Shown: positions 1-9,015 of the stretch, in pieces
Numbering within the stretch: position 1 is the first letter of the stretch
How the letters are laid out: each line of letters starts with the position of its first letter
NCBI RefSeq assembly: GCF_900167055.1
Contig: NZ_FUXP01000001.1
Coordinates: 830,734 to 894,733 of the forward strand
Reading direction: 5' to 3'
Length of the DNA: 64,000 nucleotides
Source: Lysobacter spongiicola DSM 21749
GTDB lineage: Bacteria; Pseudomonadota; Gammaproteobacteria; Xanthomonadales; Xanthomonadaceae
Position numbers and translations under genes: made by a program
The notes under the pieces: model-generated
Databases searched by the model: none
What the model was told of the DNA's origin: nothing
Seen by the model: only the letters and a program-made list of their open reading frames with translations

Positions 1-117
1 GCCTATTTCGAGCACGACGCCGACGAGGCCTGGGCATGGCTTGCAGCACGCGGACTGGTGGATTCAGCGCGCAACCTGCTCCAGCCCCCGCAGGTCCCGG
101 CGCTTCCTTCCGCCTGA
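1..117 (+). CDS. 3' end of an unidentified protein
   Basis: Only the last 38 codons and the TGA at 115-117 lie in the window, read in frame 1. The tail contains an acidic/Trp segment (FEHDADEAWAWLA) and then a short Pro-rich end. The EAWAWL pattern is reminiscent of the last helix of STAS/SpoIIAA-like proteins, but 38 residues are too few to assign a family. The frame is GC-rich with plausible codon use and ends 119 bases before the next start, so I treat it as a real C-terminus. No function is claimed. Confidence 0.5.
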   Translation, partial: AYFEHDADEAWAWLAARGLVDSARNLLQPPQVPALPSA

Positions 118-236
118 TCCGGCCCCTCGAAGTACGGACGCAGGTCCTGGCGGCACCGCGCTTGCGCCACGGCCGGCCCGCATCTAGCCTTCGTCGGTTG
201 GCGCGATGCACGCGCTTCATCCAACGGAGCACCGAC

Positions 237-2285
237 ATGAAACCTGTACGCGCACTCCTTGCCGCCGCCATCGCCACCGGCGTGCTGGCCCTGGCTGGCT
301 GCGATCGCTCGCCCAGCCCCGATACCACCGCCGACCAGCCGGCAACGTCCAGCACGGCCCAGGGCGAGGAAACCGCCGACCAGTTCATTGCCCGCGTCAA
401 CGCCGAGCTGAAGGAGATGTACCCGCAGCTCACCGCGGCACAGTGGCTCTCCTCGACCTACATCAACGAGGACAGCCAGTTGCTGGCCGCCAAGGCCAAC
501 GAGGAGTACCTCTCGCGCCTCAACGACTGGATCGCGCAGTCGCGGCGGTTCGAAGGCCAGGAGATGACGCCGGAGACCGCGCGCTCGATCCAGTTGCTCA
601 AGCTGGCCACTTCGATGCCGGCCCCCACCGATCCGACCGAGCTCAAGGAGCTGACCGAGATCGTCACCCGCATGGAAGGCATGTACGGCTCGGGCGAGTA
701 CTGCACCGGCGAAGGCGACGCACGGCAGTGCCGCCAGCTCGGCGAGCTGGAGGACGTGCTGCGCAACAGCCGCGACTACGACGACCAGCTCGATGCCTGG
801 CGCGGCTGGCACACGGTGTCCCAGCCGATGCGCAAGGACTACACGCGCTTCGTCGAGCTGGTGAACAAGGGCGCCGACGAGATGGGCTTCACCGATGCGG
901 GGGAAATGTGGCGCTCCGCGTACGACATGAGCCCGGTCGAGATCGCCGCGGAAACCGACCGGCTGTGGACCCAGGTCAAGCCGCTCTACGAGCAGCTTCA
1001 TTGCTACACCCGCACGCGCCTGGGCGCCGAATACGGCCAGGAGCGTGCGGAGGTCGCTGGCGGCATGCTGCCCGCGCACCTGATGGGCAACATGTGGCAG
1101 CAGGACTGGGGCAACCTGTGGGACGTGCTGGCGCCGTACGAGAACGCCGGCAGCCTGGACATCAACGCCGCGCTGGAGTCGCGGTACCAGCAGATCCACG
1201 CACAGAAGCTGGCCCAGGCGACCGGGGAGCGCACGCCGTCGCGCCTGGCCGACATCGAGCAGGAAGCCCGCGAGGCCGCCGCCCGCCAGATGACCAAGCG
1301 CGCGGAGGACTTCTACGTCTCCCTCGGCATGCCCAAGCTGCCCGACAGCTACTGGGAGAACACCCAGTTCATCAAGCCGCGCGACCGCGACGTGGTCTGC
1401 CACGCCAGCGCGTGGGACATGAACATGGAAGGCGACGTGCGCACCAAGATGTGCATCAAGCCCAACGAGGAAGACTTCACCACCATCTACCACGAGCTCG
1501 GCCACGTCTATTACTACCTGGCCTACAACGACCTGCCGCCCCTGTTCCAGGCCGGCGCCCATGACGGCTTCCACGAAGCCATCGGCGACACCATCGTGCT
1601 GGCGATGACGCCGCAGTACCTGGAGTCGATCGACCTGGTCGATGCGCAACAGCAGAGCGAGGAGGCCGTGATCAACGCGCAGATGCGCATGGCGCTGTCG
1701 AAGGTCGCCTTCCTGCCGTTCGGCCTGATGATCGATCGCTGGCGCTGGGGTGTGTTCGACGGCTCGATCACGCCGGACCAGTACAACAAGGCGTGGTGGG
1801 ACCTGAAGGCGCAGTACCAGGGCGTGGCACCGGTGGATGCGCGCGGTGAGGAATTCTTCGACCCGGGCGCCAAGTACCACGTGCCGGGCAATACGCCCTA
1901 TACGCGCTATTTCCTGGCCCACGTGCTGCAGTTCCAGTTCTACAAGTCGCTGTGCGATGCCGCGGGCTACGAGGGCCCGCTGCACGAGTGCAGCTTCTAC
2001 GGCAACGAGGCGGCGGGCGAGCGCCTGCAGGCGATGCTTTCGCGCGGTGCGGGCCAGCCCTGGCAACGCACGCTGCAGGAGCTTACCGGCGGCGAAGGCA
2101 TGGACGCGGGCGCGGTGCTGGAGTACTTCGCCCCGCTCCAGGATTGGCTGAAGCAGCAGAACGAAGGCCAGACCTGTGGCTGGCAGGCCAGTGCCGCGCC
2201 CCGGCCGGGCCCGGCCACGGAAGCGACGGAACGTACCGAGGACGCTCCCGCTGCCGATGGTGCCGACGGGGATGGGACAGCCTGA
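237..2285 (+). CDS. M2-family peptidyl-dipeptidase (ACE-like), lipoprotein
   Basis: The 682-aa product is a zinc metallopeptidase of family M2, the family of angiotensin-converting enzyme and the Xanthomonas XcACE; family members release dipeptides from peptide C-termini. The gluzincin motif HELGH is at residues 419-423. The third ligand is E447, in HDGFHEAIGD, 24 residues after the second His, which is the ACE arrangement. The N-terminus is a lipoprotein signal with lipobox LAGC, so the enzyme is probably anchored in the envelope facing the periplasm. I chose the ATG at 237 because it puts the signal peptide at the N-terminus; an in-frame ATG at 36 would bury it behind 67 unrelated residues. 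The C-terminal 40 residues are low-complexity Ala/Glu/Gly. An intrinsic terminator follows. Confidence 0.93.
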   Translation: MKPVRALLAAAIATGVLALAGCDRSPSPDTTADQPATSSTAQGEETADQFIARVNAELKEMYPQLTAAQWLSSTYINEDSQLLAAKANEEYLSRLNDWIAQSRRFEGQEMTPETARSIQLLKLATSMPAPTDPTELKELTEIVTRMEGMYGSGEYCTGEGDARQCRQLGELEDVLRNSRDYDDQLDAWRGWHTVSQPMRKDYTRFVELVNKGADEMGFTDAGEMWRSAYDMSPVEIAAETDRLWTQVKPLYEQLHCYTRTRLGAEYGQERAEVAGGMLPAHLMGNMWQQDWGNLWDVLAPYENAGSLDINAALESRYQQIHAQKLAQATGERTPSRLADIEQEAREAAARQMTKRAEDFYVSLGMPKLPDSYWENTQFIKPRDRDVVCHASAWDMNMEGDVRTKMCIKPNEEDFTTIYHELGHVYYYLAYNDLPPLFQAGAHDGFHEAIGDTIVLAMTPQYLESIDLVDAQQQSEEAVINAQMRMALSKVAFLPFGLMIDRWRWGVFDGSITPDQYNKAWWDLKAQYQGVAPVDARGEEFFDPGAKYHVPGNTPYTRYFLAHVLQFQFYKSLCDAAGYEGPLHECSFYGNEAAGERLQAMLSRGAGQPWQRTLQELTGGEGMDAGAVLEYFAPLQDWLKQQNEGQTCGWQASAAPRPGPATEATERTEDAPAADGADGDGTA

Positions 2286-2307
2286 TACCGCTGCCCGCTG
2301 TATCCGG

Positions 2308-2333
2308 GGGCCGGCGAAAGCCGGCCCTTTTTT
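2308..2333 (+). terminator. intrinsic terminator after M2 peptidase
   Basis: A perfect 8-bp GC stem (GGGCCGGC/GCCGGCCC) with a GAAA tetraloop is followed by six T. It lies 23 bases after the peptidase stop and just before the 3' end of the convergent exporter gene. Confidence 0.9.
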
Positions 2334-2342
2334 GTCCGCCTG

Positions 2343-3626
2343 TTAGAGCGACCCGCCCGGGACCCGCTCCGCCTCGGTGACCTGCCCGGTCGCTTCCAAA
2401 GAGGGCGAGGCACCTGCTTCCCAGCGCCAGAACAGCCAGCCGATGGCGACGAAGGCCGTGGCGGTCAAAGCGAGCCACAGGCCATTGCCACTGATCAACG
2501 GCGACAGCACGCCGGCGAGCATGGCGTTCATCACCAGCGTGGTGAACGCCTGCAGCGATGATGCCGACCCACGCTGTCGCGGATACATGTCCAGGATCGC
2601 CAGGGTGATGATCGGGAACACCAGCGCGATGCCGAAGGCGTTCATGCTCATCGGGATCACGGCCCAGGGGACCTCGAGCACGTCGACCAGCAGGTTGTAG
2701 CCCACGTTGAAGGCCATCGCCACGGCGGAGACCGAAAACCCGATCGCCACCAGCCGGTTGCCGCTGATCCGGCCCGCGGCGCGGCCCGACAACCAGGCGC
2801 CGATGATCATGCCGCCGATCATCGGAATGAAGAACCATCCGAAATCGCCCTCGTCGAGGGGCTGCCCGCGGAAGTGCAGCAGGTCCAGCACGAAGGCCGG
2901 CGCCGAGGCGATGTACAGGAACAGCGCGCCGAAATTGAACGCCGCCGCGGCAGCCAGGCGCTGGAACCGCGGGTTCACCAGGATCGCCGTGTAGTCGCGG
3001 ACCAGCCGTGCCGGCCGGATGGGTAGGCGCGACTCCGCCGGATGCGTCTCCGGCAGGCCTGCCCACACCGCCACCAGCAGTACCGCCGAAAACGCCACCA
3101 GGAACCAGAAGATCATCGGCCAGCGGCTCCAGCCCAGGATCCAGCCGCCGATGACCGGGGCGATCGCAGGGGCGATGCCGAAGATCATCGAGACCTGGCT
3201 CATCAGGCGCTGGGCGTCGTCGCCCTGCAGGACGTCCCGGATGACCGCTCGGCCGACGATGAACCCCACCCCCGCCGACAGTCCCTGCAGCGCGCGGAAC
3301 ATCAACAGCGTCCCCAGGTCCGGAGACAGTGCGCAACCGATCGATCCAATGGTGAATACGCCCAGGCCGCCGAGGATCACCTTGCGCCGGCCAAAGGCGT
3401 CCGACAGCGGCCCGTGCAGCAGGCTGGTGAGGGCGTAGGCGATCAGGTAGACGCTGATGGTCTGCTGCATCGCCACCTTGTCGGCCCCCAGGTCCGCGCC
3501 CATGGCCGGGAAGGCGGGGAAGATGGTGTCGATCGAGAACGGGCCGAACATCGCCAGGCCGCCCAGCAACAAAGCGAGCCGCCGCAGCGACAGGGCCGTT
3601 GTTGGACTGGGGGAGGCGGCGGACAT
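2343..3626 (-). CDS. Bcr/CflA-type MFS drug exporter
   Basis: The 427-aa protein has about 12 hydrophobic segments and the pattern of the 12-TM Bcr/CflA drug:H+ antiporters. The TM1 region reads FSIDTIFPAFPA. The loop 2-3 motif A is GPLSDAFGRRKV, and the TM4-5 region has FRALQGLSAGVGF followed by GRAVIRDVL. Members export compounds such as bicyclomycin and chloramphenicol, or sulfonamides and cysteine; the substrate cannot be read from sequence. The start at 3626 is the ATG directly ahead of the Ser/Pro-rich cytoplasmic leader; an upstream in-frame ATG would add 35 Arg-rich residues untypical of the family. The gene is convergent with the peptidase and divergent from the KaiC-like gene. Confidence 0.88.
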   Translation of the reverse strand: MSAASPSPTTALSLRRLALLLGGLAMFGPFSIDTIFPAFPAMGADLGADKVAMQQTISVYLIAYALTSLLHGPLSDAFGRRKVILGGLGVFTIGSIGCALSPDLGTLLMFRALQGLSAGVGFIVGRAVIRDVLQGDDAQRLMSQVSMIFGIAPAIAPVIGGWILGWSRWPMIFWFLVAFSAVLLVAVWAGLPETHPAESRLPIRPARLVRDYTAILVNPRFQRLAAAAAFNFGALFLYIASAPAFVLDLLHFRGQPLDEGDFGWFFIPMIGGMIIGAWLSGRAAGRISGNRLVAIGFSVSAVAMAFNVGYNLLVDVLEVPWAVIPMSMNAFGIALVFPIITLAILDMYPRQRGSASSLQAFTTLVMNAMLAGVLSPLISGNGLWLALTATAFVAIGWLFWRWEAGASPSLEATGQVTEAERVPGGSL

Positions 3627-3761
3627 GGCCGCGCAGCATAGCAATCCACGGCGGCGATGCCTGTGCCCCATTGGTCGCATTGGCACGGTCTGGCGGGGAC
3701 TTTCACCCCGGAACCACGACCAGTCGCGCATCGTTTCCCGTATTCAGCCAAGGGAATCCCC

Positions 3762-5246
3762 ATGCAGCAAGGCGCCGAAAAGACCGCCACCGTCAGCAGC
3801 GGCATCGAAGGCCTCGACGAGATCCTGGACGGAGGCTACACGCCCCACCGGCTCTACCTGCTCGAGGGCGTGCCGGGCTCGGGCAAGACCACCATGGCCA
3901 TGCAGTTCCTGCTGGAAGGCCTGCGCCGGGGCGAAACCGTGCTGTACGTGACGCTATCGGAGACCCGCACCGAACTGACCGAGGCGGCCGCCTCCCACGG
4001 CTGGTCGCTGGAAGGCATGCACATCCACGAGCTGCTGCCGATGGGCAACCAGCTCGATCCCGAATCGCAGTACACGATGTTCCACCCATCCGAGGTTGAG
4101 CTGGCCGATACCACGGGGCGGATGCTGGAAGAGGTCGAGCGCCTGAAACCCGACCGGGTGGTGTTCGACTCCCTCGCCGAGATCCGGCTGCTGGCGGGCA
4201 CGCTGCTCCGGTTCCGGCGCCAGGTGCTGGCCCTGAAGCAGTACTTCGCCGGCCGTGGCACCACCGTCCTCCTGCTCGACGACCGCCAGGGCGTGGAGCA
4301 CGGGCTGCCGGTACATACCATCGTCCATGGCTCGATCGAGCTGGACCAGATGCGCCCCGAGTACGGCGGCGACCGCCGTCGCCTGCGGGTCAGCAAGCTG
4401 CGCGGCCGACCGTTCCACAGCGGCAACCACGACTACGTCATCAACACCGGCGGCGTGGTCGTGTTCCCCCGCCTGGTGGCCGCAAAGTTCCGTCGTGACG
4501 GTGCCACCGAACGCGTCAGCAGCGACCTGCCCGCACTCGATGCCTTGCTCGGCGGGGGCCTGGACCGCGGTACCAGCACCTTGTTGGTGGGTGCCGCCGG
4601 TACCGGCAAGTCCACCCTCGCCGCCCACTTCGTGATGGCCGCCGCCAAGCGGGGCGAGCGCTCCGCCATGTTCCTGTTCGACGAGAGCGAGCGCGCCCTG
4701 CTGACCCGTTCCCGGGGCCTTGGTTTCGACATGGAGGCCCGGTTGGCCGATGGCATGGTGTCGGTGCAGTCGATCGACCCGGCGGAACTCTCGCCGGGTG
4801 AATTCGTCCACCGCATCCGTTGCGCGGTCGAGAAGGACAACGCCCGGGTCATCGTGATCGACAGCCTCAATGGCTATTTCAATGCGATGCCAGGCGAGAA
4901 GTTCGTGATGATCCAGCTGCACGAGCTGTTGGCCTACCTCGGCCAGCTCGGCGTGGTGACCCTGCTCATCAACGCCCAGCAGGGGTTGATCGGGCAGATG
5001 ACCAGCAGCATCGACATCAGCTACCTGGCCGACACGGTGATGCTGTTGCGGTATTTCGAGGCCAAGGGAGAAGTGCGACAGGCGATGTCGGTGCTGAAGA
5101 AGCGCACCGGCGCGCATGAACGCTCGATCAGGGAGCTCACTTTCGGCGCTGCCGGCATATCCGTCGGCGAACCCCTGAGGCACTTCCGGGGTGTCCTGAG
5201 CGGCTTGCCGGAAGGTGACGAAGATCCGCGGGTTGGAGGAGAGTGA
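3762..5246 (+). CDS. KaiC-like double-domain RecA ATPase
   Basis: The 494-aa protein has two tandem KaiC/RadA-type ATPase domains. The first has Walker A GVPGSGKTT at 36-44, a Glu-containing TLSETRTEL strand end and Walker B VVFDSL. The second has Walker A GAAGTGKST at 277-285 and Walker B VIVIDSLNGY. This is the CI/CII layout of cyanobacterial KaiC, but no kaiA or kaiB is nearby. Such KaiC homologues in non-photosynthetic bacteria are usually linked to histidine kinases and stress signalling, and that is the context here: its TGA overlaps the GTG start of a hybrid kinase by four bases. The ATG at 3762 has an AAGGGA site at 3750-3755; the in-frame ATG at 3657 lacks support. Whether it autophosphorylates is unknown. 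Confidence 0.9.
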   Translation: MQQGAEKTATVSSGIEGLDEILDGGYTPHRLYLLEGVPGSGKTTMAMQFLLEGLRRGETVLYVTLSETRTELTEAAASHGWSLEGMHIHELLPMGNQLDPESQYTMFHPSEVELADTTGRMLEEVERLKPDRVVFDSLAEIRLLAGTLLRFRRQVLALKQYFAGRGTTVLLLDDRQGVEHGLPVHTIVHGSIELDQMRPEYGGDRRRLRVSKLRGRPFHSGNHDYVINTGGVVVFPRLVAAKFRRDGATERVSSDLPALDALLGGGLDRGTSTLLVGAAGTGKSTLAAHFVMAAAKRGERSAMFLFDESERALLTRSRGLGFDMEARLADGMVSVQSIDPAELSPGEFVHRIRCAVEKDNARVIVIDSLNGYFNAMPGEKFVMIQLHELLAYLGQLGVVTLLINAQQGLIGQMTSSIDISYLADTVMLLRYFEAKGEVRQAMSVLKKRTGAHERSIRELTFGAAGISVGEPLRHFRGVLSGLPEGDEDPRVGGE

Positions 5247-6844
5247 ACCGGGCCCGCCAGGCGGACCTGCACCAGCGCGTCCTGTTGCTGCTTTCGACGG
5301 CGCGCGATACGGAACTCACCCGGGAGCTGCTGGCGCGCAGCGACATCCCCGCGCATGTCTGCTCCGACTCCCGGGAGCTGCAGCACGAGCTCGCCCGTGG
5401 CGCCGGCGCGGTCATGGCGACCGAGGAAACCCTCTCGTCCTCCGGCGCCCAGGCGGTACTGGCCCAGGCGATAGAGTCACAGCCGCGATGGTCGGACCTG
5501 CCGGTGCTGCTGCTCACCCACGGTGGCGCGAACTCGACCGTCGTCGGCGACGCCGTCGCCATGCTCAACAACGTCACCCTGCTCGAACGCCCGCTGCGGG
5601 TGCAGGCCCTGCTGAGCGCGGTCCGGACCGCTCTGCGCGCGCGAAACCGGCAGTACGAGATCCAGGAACACCTGCGCGAGCTCGAACAGGCGCACGATGC
5701 GGAAGTGATGGCGGTCAGGCGCAAGGACGAGTTCCTGGCCATGCTGGCGCACGAGCTGCGCAATCCACTCGCGCCGATCAGCAACGCGTTGCACGTGCTG
5801 GAAATGGACGACAGCGATCCGGTGCGCCGCGCGACGCTGCGAACCATGATGAAGCGCCAGGTGGTGCACATGGTGCGGCTGGTGGATGACCTGCTGGAGG
5901 CCTCGCGTCTGTCACGGGGGATGATCACCCTGCATCGCGAGCGCATGGAACTCTGCAATGCCATGCGCGTGGCGATCGAGGCCAGCCGGCCGCAGCTCGA
6001 CCAGGGCGGCTACCAACTGGAGGTCGACCTGCCCGAGACCCCGCTTCTGGTGGACGCCGACCCGGTGCGCATTGCCCAGGTGTTTGGCAACCTGCTCAAC
6101 AACTCCGTGAAGTACGGCCGCCGCGACGGCTGCATCAAGGTGACGGTCCATACCGACGGCGGGCAGGCAGTGGCCGAAGTCGCCGATGACGGACTGGGCA
6201 TCGACCGCGAGACACTCCCACATGTCTTCGAGCTGTTCACCCAGGGCGCCCGGGCAGGCGGCGACCAGCAGGAAGGGCTGGGCATCGGCCTGGCGCTGGT
6301 AAGGAACCTGGTGGAGCTCCACGGCGGCACGGTGGAAGCCCACAGCGAGGGGCGAGGACAGGGCGCCCGGTTCGTGGTGAGGCTACCGCTGGCGAGCAGC
6401 AAGAGTGCACAGCCCTCCACGCCCGCACCGGGGAAGACATTGTCGTCGGTTGCACCCGAGATCCGGGTGCTGGTGGTCGACGACAACCGCGATGCCGCTC
6501 AATCACTGGCATTGGTCATGGAGTCCATGGACCTGGCTCCACGGGTCGCACACAGCGGGCCCGAAGCATTGCGGATCGCGTCGGACTACCAGCCACACCT
6601 GATCCTGCTGGACATCGGCATGCCCGGGATGGACGGCTACGAGGTGGCGCGCCGTGTCAGGACCGGCGATGGAGCAGGCGATCCGGTGATCGTGGCCGTC
6701 ACCGGCTGGAGCCACGCCCAGGACCTGGCAAAGAGCCGAGCCGCCGGTTTTGACCACCACCTGGCAAAGCCGGCCGATATTCCGCGACTGACTGCCCTGG
6801 TCGATGAGATTCGCTCGGACCTCATGTCCGCCCGAATGCACTGA
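5243..6844 (+). CDS. hybrid histidine kinase with C-terminal receiver
   Basis: The 533-aa soluble protein has a degenerate receiver-like N-terminal region (about 5-125), a short coiled coil and a HisKA domain with H170 in AHELRNPLAPI. The HATPase has an N box NLLNNSVKYG, G1 DDGLGID and G2 GLGIGLAL. The C-terminal receiver (about 410-530) carries D457 in LDIGMPGMDGYEVAR. No membrane segment or DNA-binding output domain is visible, so input and output must come from partners. It begins with GTG inside the stop of the KaiC-like gene (GTGA overlap) behind GGAGGA at 5235-5240. Co-translation strongly suggests the two proteins act together, perhaps with the ATPase delivering signal to the N-terminal pseudo-receiver; that last step is inference. 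Confidence 0.92.
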   Translation: MNRARQADLHQRVLLLLSTARDTELTRELLARSDIPAHVCSDSRELQHELARGAGAVMATEETLSSSGAQAVLAQAIESQPRWSDLPVLLLTHGGANSTVVGDAVAMLNNVTLLERPLRVQALLSAVRTALRARNRQYEIQEHLRELEQAHDAEVMAVRRKDEFLAMLAHELRNPLAPISNALHVLEMDDSDPVRRATLRTMMKRQVVHMVRLVDDLLEASRLSRGMITLHRERMELCNAMRVAIEASRPQLDQGGYQLEVDLPETPLLVDADPVRIAQVFGNLLNNSVKYGRRDGCIKVTVHTDGGQAVAEVADDGLGIDRETLPHVFELFTQGARAGGDQQEGLGIGLALVRNLVELHGGTVEAHSEGRGQGARFVVRLPLASSKSAQPSTPAPGKTLSSVAPEIRVLVVDDNRDAAQSLALVMESMDLAPRVAHSGPEALRIASDYQPHLILLDIGMPGMDGYEVARRVRTGDGAGDPVIVAVTGWSHAQDLAKSRAAGFDHHLAKPADIPRLTALVDEIRSDLMSARMH

Positions 6845-6981
6845 GCGACAAGACCGCCACCATCACTGCAACTGCCGACCATGCGCGGGCAGCATGGTGC
6901 GACCAGCAGCGTGCGTGGGGGCCGCGCCGGGCGACAACTCGGTTAGGATCCCGCCATCGTCGAAGCAGGAAGGACCCTCGG

Positions 6982-7887
6982 ATGAACACGAACACCACCT
7001 CGCGCCGCCCGAAAGGCGCCTTCATCGCCCTTTTCGCCGCCGCTGCCTGGTTCGCGCTGGCCGGCACCGCATGGGCGGGAGAGCCGGCGATCGACGCAGT
7101 CAAGAAGGCGCTGCGCACGCCGGATACCGAAGCGGCCGTGGCTGCCGGGGAGCGGGCCATCGCAGCCCTGCCCAAAAGTGCCGAGGCCTGGCATCGCGCT
7201 GGACAGGCGTACGGACGGATGGCCATCGAAGTGAACATGCTGCGCAAGGCGAGCTGGGCGACCAAGGCCCGGGACGCGTGGCAGCGCGCGGCCAACCTGG
7301 ATCCGGATCACCTGGGCGCCCGCGAGGGGCTGGTGCAGTTCTACTCGATGGCGCCGGGCTTCATGGGCGGGGGCAAGGACAAAGCCGCTGCGGAGATTGC
7401 CTCGTATGCCGGCCGCAACCCGGCCGGAGGCCATTACCTGCGTGCTTTCACACTGGAGGGTTCTGCCGCGATACGCGAGTTGCGTAGCGCCGTCCGCCTC
7501 GACCCCCGGCAACCGCTCTACAGCCGGGGGCTTGCCGTCATGCTCGACCGCAACGAGCGCCCCGACGAGGCCCTTGCGGCTTTGGAGGCCGGGCTCAAAC
7601 ATTCCCCGAAAGATGCCCGGCTGCTGTACCTGCTCGGTCGCCACGCGGCGATGCACGACGTGCGCACAGGAGAGGGCGAGGCCGCACTCGACCGGATCAT
7701 CACGGGATCCGCCGAGGCGACCGAAGAGGTGTCGCTGGGGGGCGCGCACTGGCGCCGCGGCCAGTTGCGCGAGAAACGCGGCGAGCATGCTGCCGCAACG
7801 GCGGACTTCCGCCGCGCCGTGGCACTGGCACCCGATCTGGATGACGCCCGCAGGGACCTCGACCGCCTCCTGGCGCGGCGGAAGTAG
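6982..7887 (+). CDS. periplasmic TPR-repeat protein
   Basis: The 301-aa product has a Sec signal peptide ending at AWA (about residue 32) and then helix-turn-helix repeats of the tetratricopeptide type. Examples are the segment around AEAWHRAGQAYGRMAIE and the last repeat, RGEHAAATADFRRAVALAP. TPR proteins are scaffolds for protein-protein contacts; no catalytic domain is seen, so the role is unknown. The ATG at 6982 follows AGGAAGGAC at a good distance. The gene stands 137 bases after the hybrid kinase and ends 15 bases before the convergent phosphoesterase. Confidence 0.8.
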   Translation: MNTNTTSRRPKGAFIALFAAAAWFALAGTAWAGEPAIDAVKKALRTPDTEAAVAAGERAIAALPKSAEAWHRAGQAYGRMAIEVNMLRKASWATKARDAWQRAANLDPDHLGAREGLVQFYSMAPGFMGGGKDKAAAEIASYAGRNPAGGHYLRAFTLEGSAAIRELRSAVRLDPRQPLYSRGLAVMLDRNERPDEALAALEAGLKHSPKDARLLYLLGRHAAMHDVRTGEGEAALDRIITGSAEATEEVSLGGAHWRRGQLREKRGEHAAATADFRRAVALAPDLDDARRDLDRLLARRK

Positions 7888-7902
7888 CGCAGCCGGCGCG
7901 GC

Positions 7903-8358
7903 TCATTCGAGCTCGACGATCTTCGGCGTCACCAGGTCGAGCGAGACCAGCAGCTCCCCGGCCGTGACCGGCAGGCTGAAGCGTCGCGGCCCTGCACTGC
8001 CCGGGTTGATATAGAGCACGCCGTCGCGCTCCTCGACGGCCGGCTTGTGCGAATGCCCGGACACCACGACGCGGATGCCCGTGGCGGCCGGGTCCCGGTC
8101 CAGCTGCTTGAGGTCGTGGAGCACCAGGATGCGCACGCGACCGATGGTTTCCTCGCGCACCTCGGGCAACCCGCTCGCCCATTCGCCGCTGTCGATGTTG
8201 CCGCGGATCGCCGTCACCGGCGCCAGTGCGCCAAGCGCATCCAGCACCCCGGACTGGCCGATGTCTCCAGCGTGGATGATGTGGTCGCTGCCACGCAGGT
8301 AGTCTAGGGCCGCTGGCCGGACCAGTCCGTGGGTATCGGAGACGAGGCCGATTCGCAT
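7903..8358 (-). CDS. YfcE/MJ0936-type metallophosphoesterase
   Basis: The 151-aa protein is a compact calcineurin-like phosphoesterase of the YfcE/MJ0936 family, which hydrolyses phosphodiester bonds with two metal ions. All metal motifs are present in order: SDTHG (DxH), HAGDIG (GD), IRGNID (GN) and VVSGHSHKP (GHxH). The length is close to the usual 150-185 residues. The ATG at 8358 opens MRIGLVSDTHG, the normal N-terminus; longer in-frame starts add an Arg-rich segment without a family match. The physiological substrate is not known for this group. It is divergent from the lipoprotein gene that follows. Confidence 0.9.
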   Translation of the reverse strand: MRIGLVSDTHGLVRPAALDYLRGSDHIIHAGDIGQSGVLDALGALAPVTAIRGNIDSGEWASGLPEVREETIGRVRILVLHDLKQLDRDPAATGIRVVVSGHSHKPAVEERDGVLYINPGSAGPRRFSLPVTAGELLVSLDLVTPKIVELE

Positions 8359-8490
8359 GGGAATGCTCCGCTCGGGCCGGCGACGTTCGCACGGCGACCG
8401 TGGAGCCCGCGTGGCCGTGGGCCAGGGCCGGGTTGAGCGGCCATCCGCGATCCCCGACACTTGCCGGCAGCCAACATGCAAGGAAGACCC

Positions 8491-8931
8491 ATGCGCCTAC
8501 CAGCCCGAATCACCGCCCTCGCCCTCCTTCTGCCCCTGGCCGCCTGCGGCGTCGCCGAAGAGGGTGCCAAGCTCGCCGCACTGCCCTCGATGATGGAAGG
8601 CGCCAAGGACTGCATGCTGGTCCACACCTCCCTGCTCCACGCCGGCTTCGGCCCCTTGTCGGTGGTGGAGCAAACACCCGAGACCGACGAGATCATCGAA
8701 GCCCTGCGAGGGGGAGCCGATGCTCTACCGCTGGACGAAACCGGACAGCCGACGCTGCGCAACGCGGCCCGCGAAATCGCCGACATGCTGGACGAGGTCA
8801 AGGGGACCACTATCGAAACAACCACCGCCATGGCGAAGTCCGAGCCCTATCAACGCCACACTGGTGTACTGGGTGCCTGGCACGAGGCGAACTGCCAGTC
8901 CGAAGAAGCGCCGCAGGGCGACGAGGCCTAG
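8491..8931 (+). CDS. small hypothetical lipoprotein
   Basis: The 146-aa product starts with a lipoprotein signal (MRLPARITALALLLPLAAC, lipobox LAAC), so it should be lipidated at Cys19 and sit in the envelope. The mature part is helical and acidic; three Cys besides the lipidated one could form disulfides. I recognise no family. The ATG at 8491 is preceded by AAGGAAGA. It is separated by 84 bases from the downstream sensor kinase and could be transcribed with it. Confidence 0.65.
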   Translation: MRLPARITALALLLPLAACGVAEEGAKLAALPSMMEGAKDCMLVHTSLLHAGFGPLSVVEQTPETDEIIEALRGGADALPLDETGQPTLRNAAREIADMLDEVKGTTIETTTAMAKSEPYQRHTGVLGAWHEANCQSEEAPQGDEA

Positions 8932-9015
8932 ATACGCCGCATCCGAGCCGTCACCACGCCACGTTCGCCCGACCTGTCCTACCCTCCGCTTTCCAGCCGG
9001 CGCGAGCACCCGCAC

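Noticed and set aside
3..2066. 687-codon minus-strand open frame opposite the M2 peptidase
   Set aside because: Shadow of the GC-rich peptidase gene; Arg/Ala/Val-rich, no domain, no ribosome site.
3657..3761. N-terminal extension of the KaiC-like gene from ATG 3657
   Set aside because: The ATG at 3762 has a ribosome site and gives the normal KaiC N-terminus; the extension is untypical.
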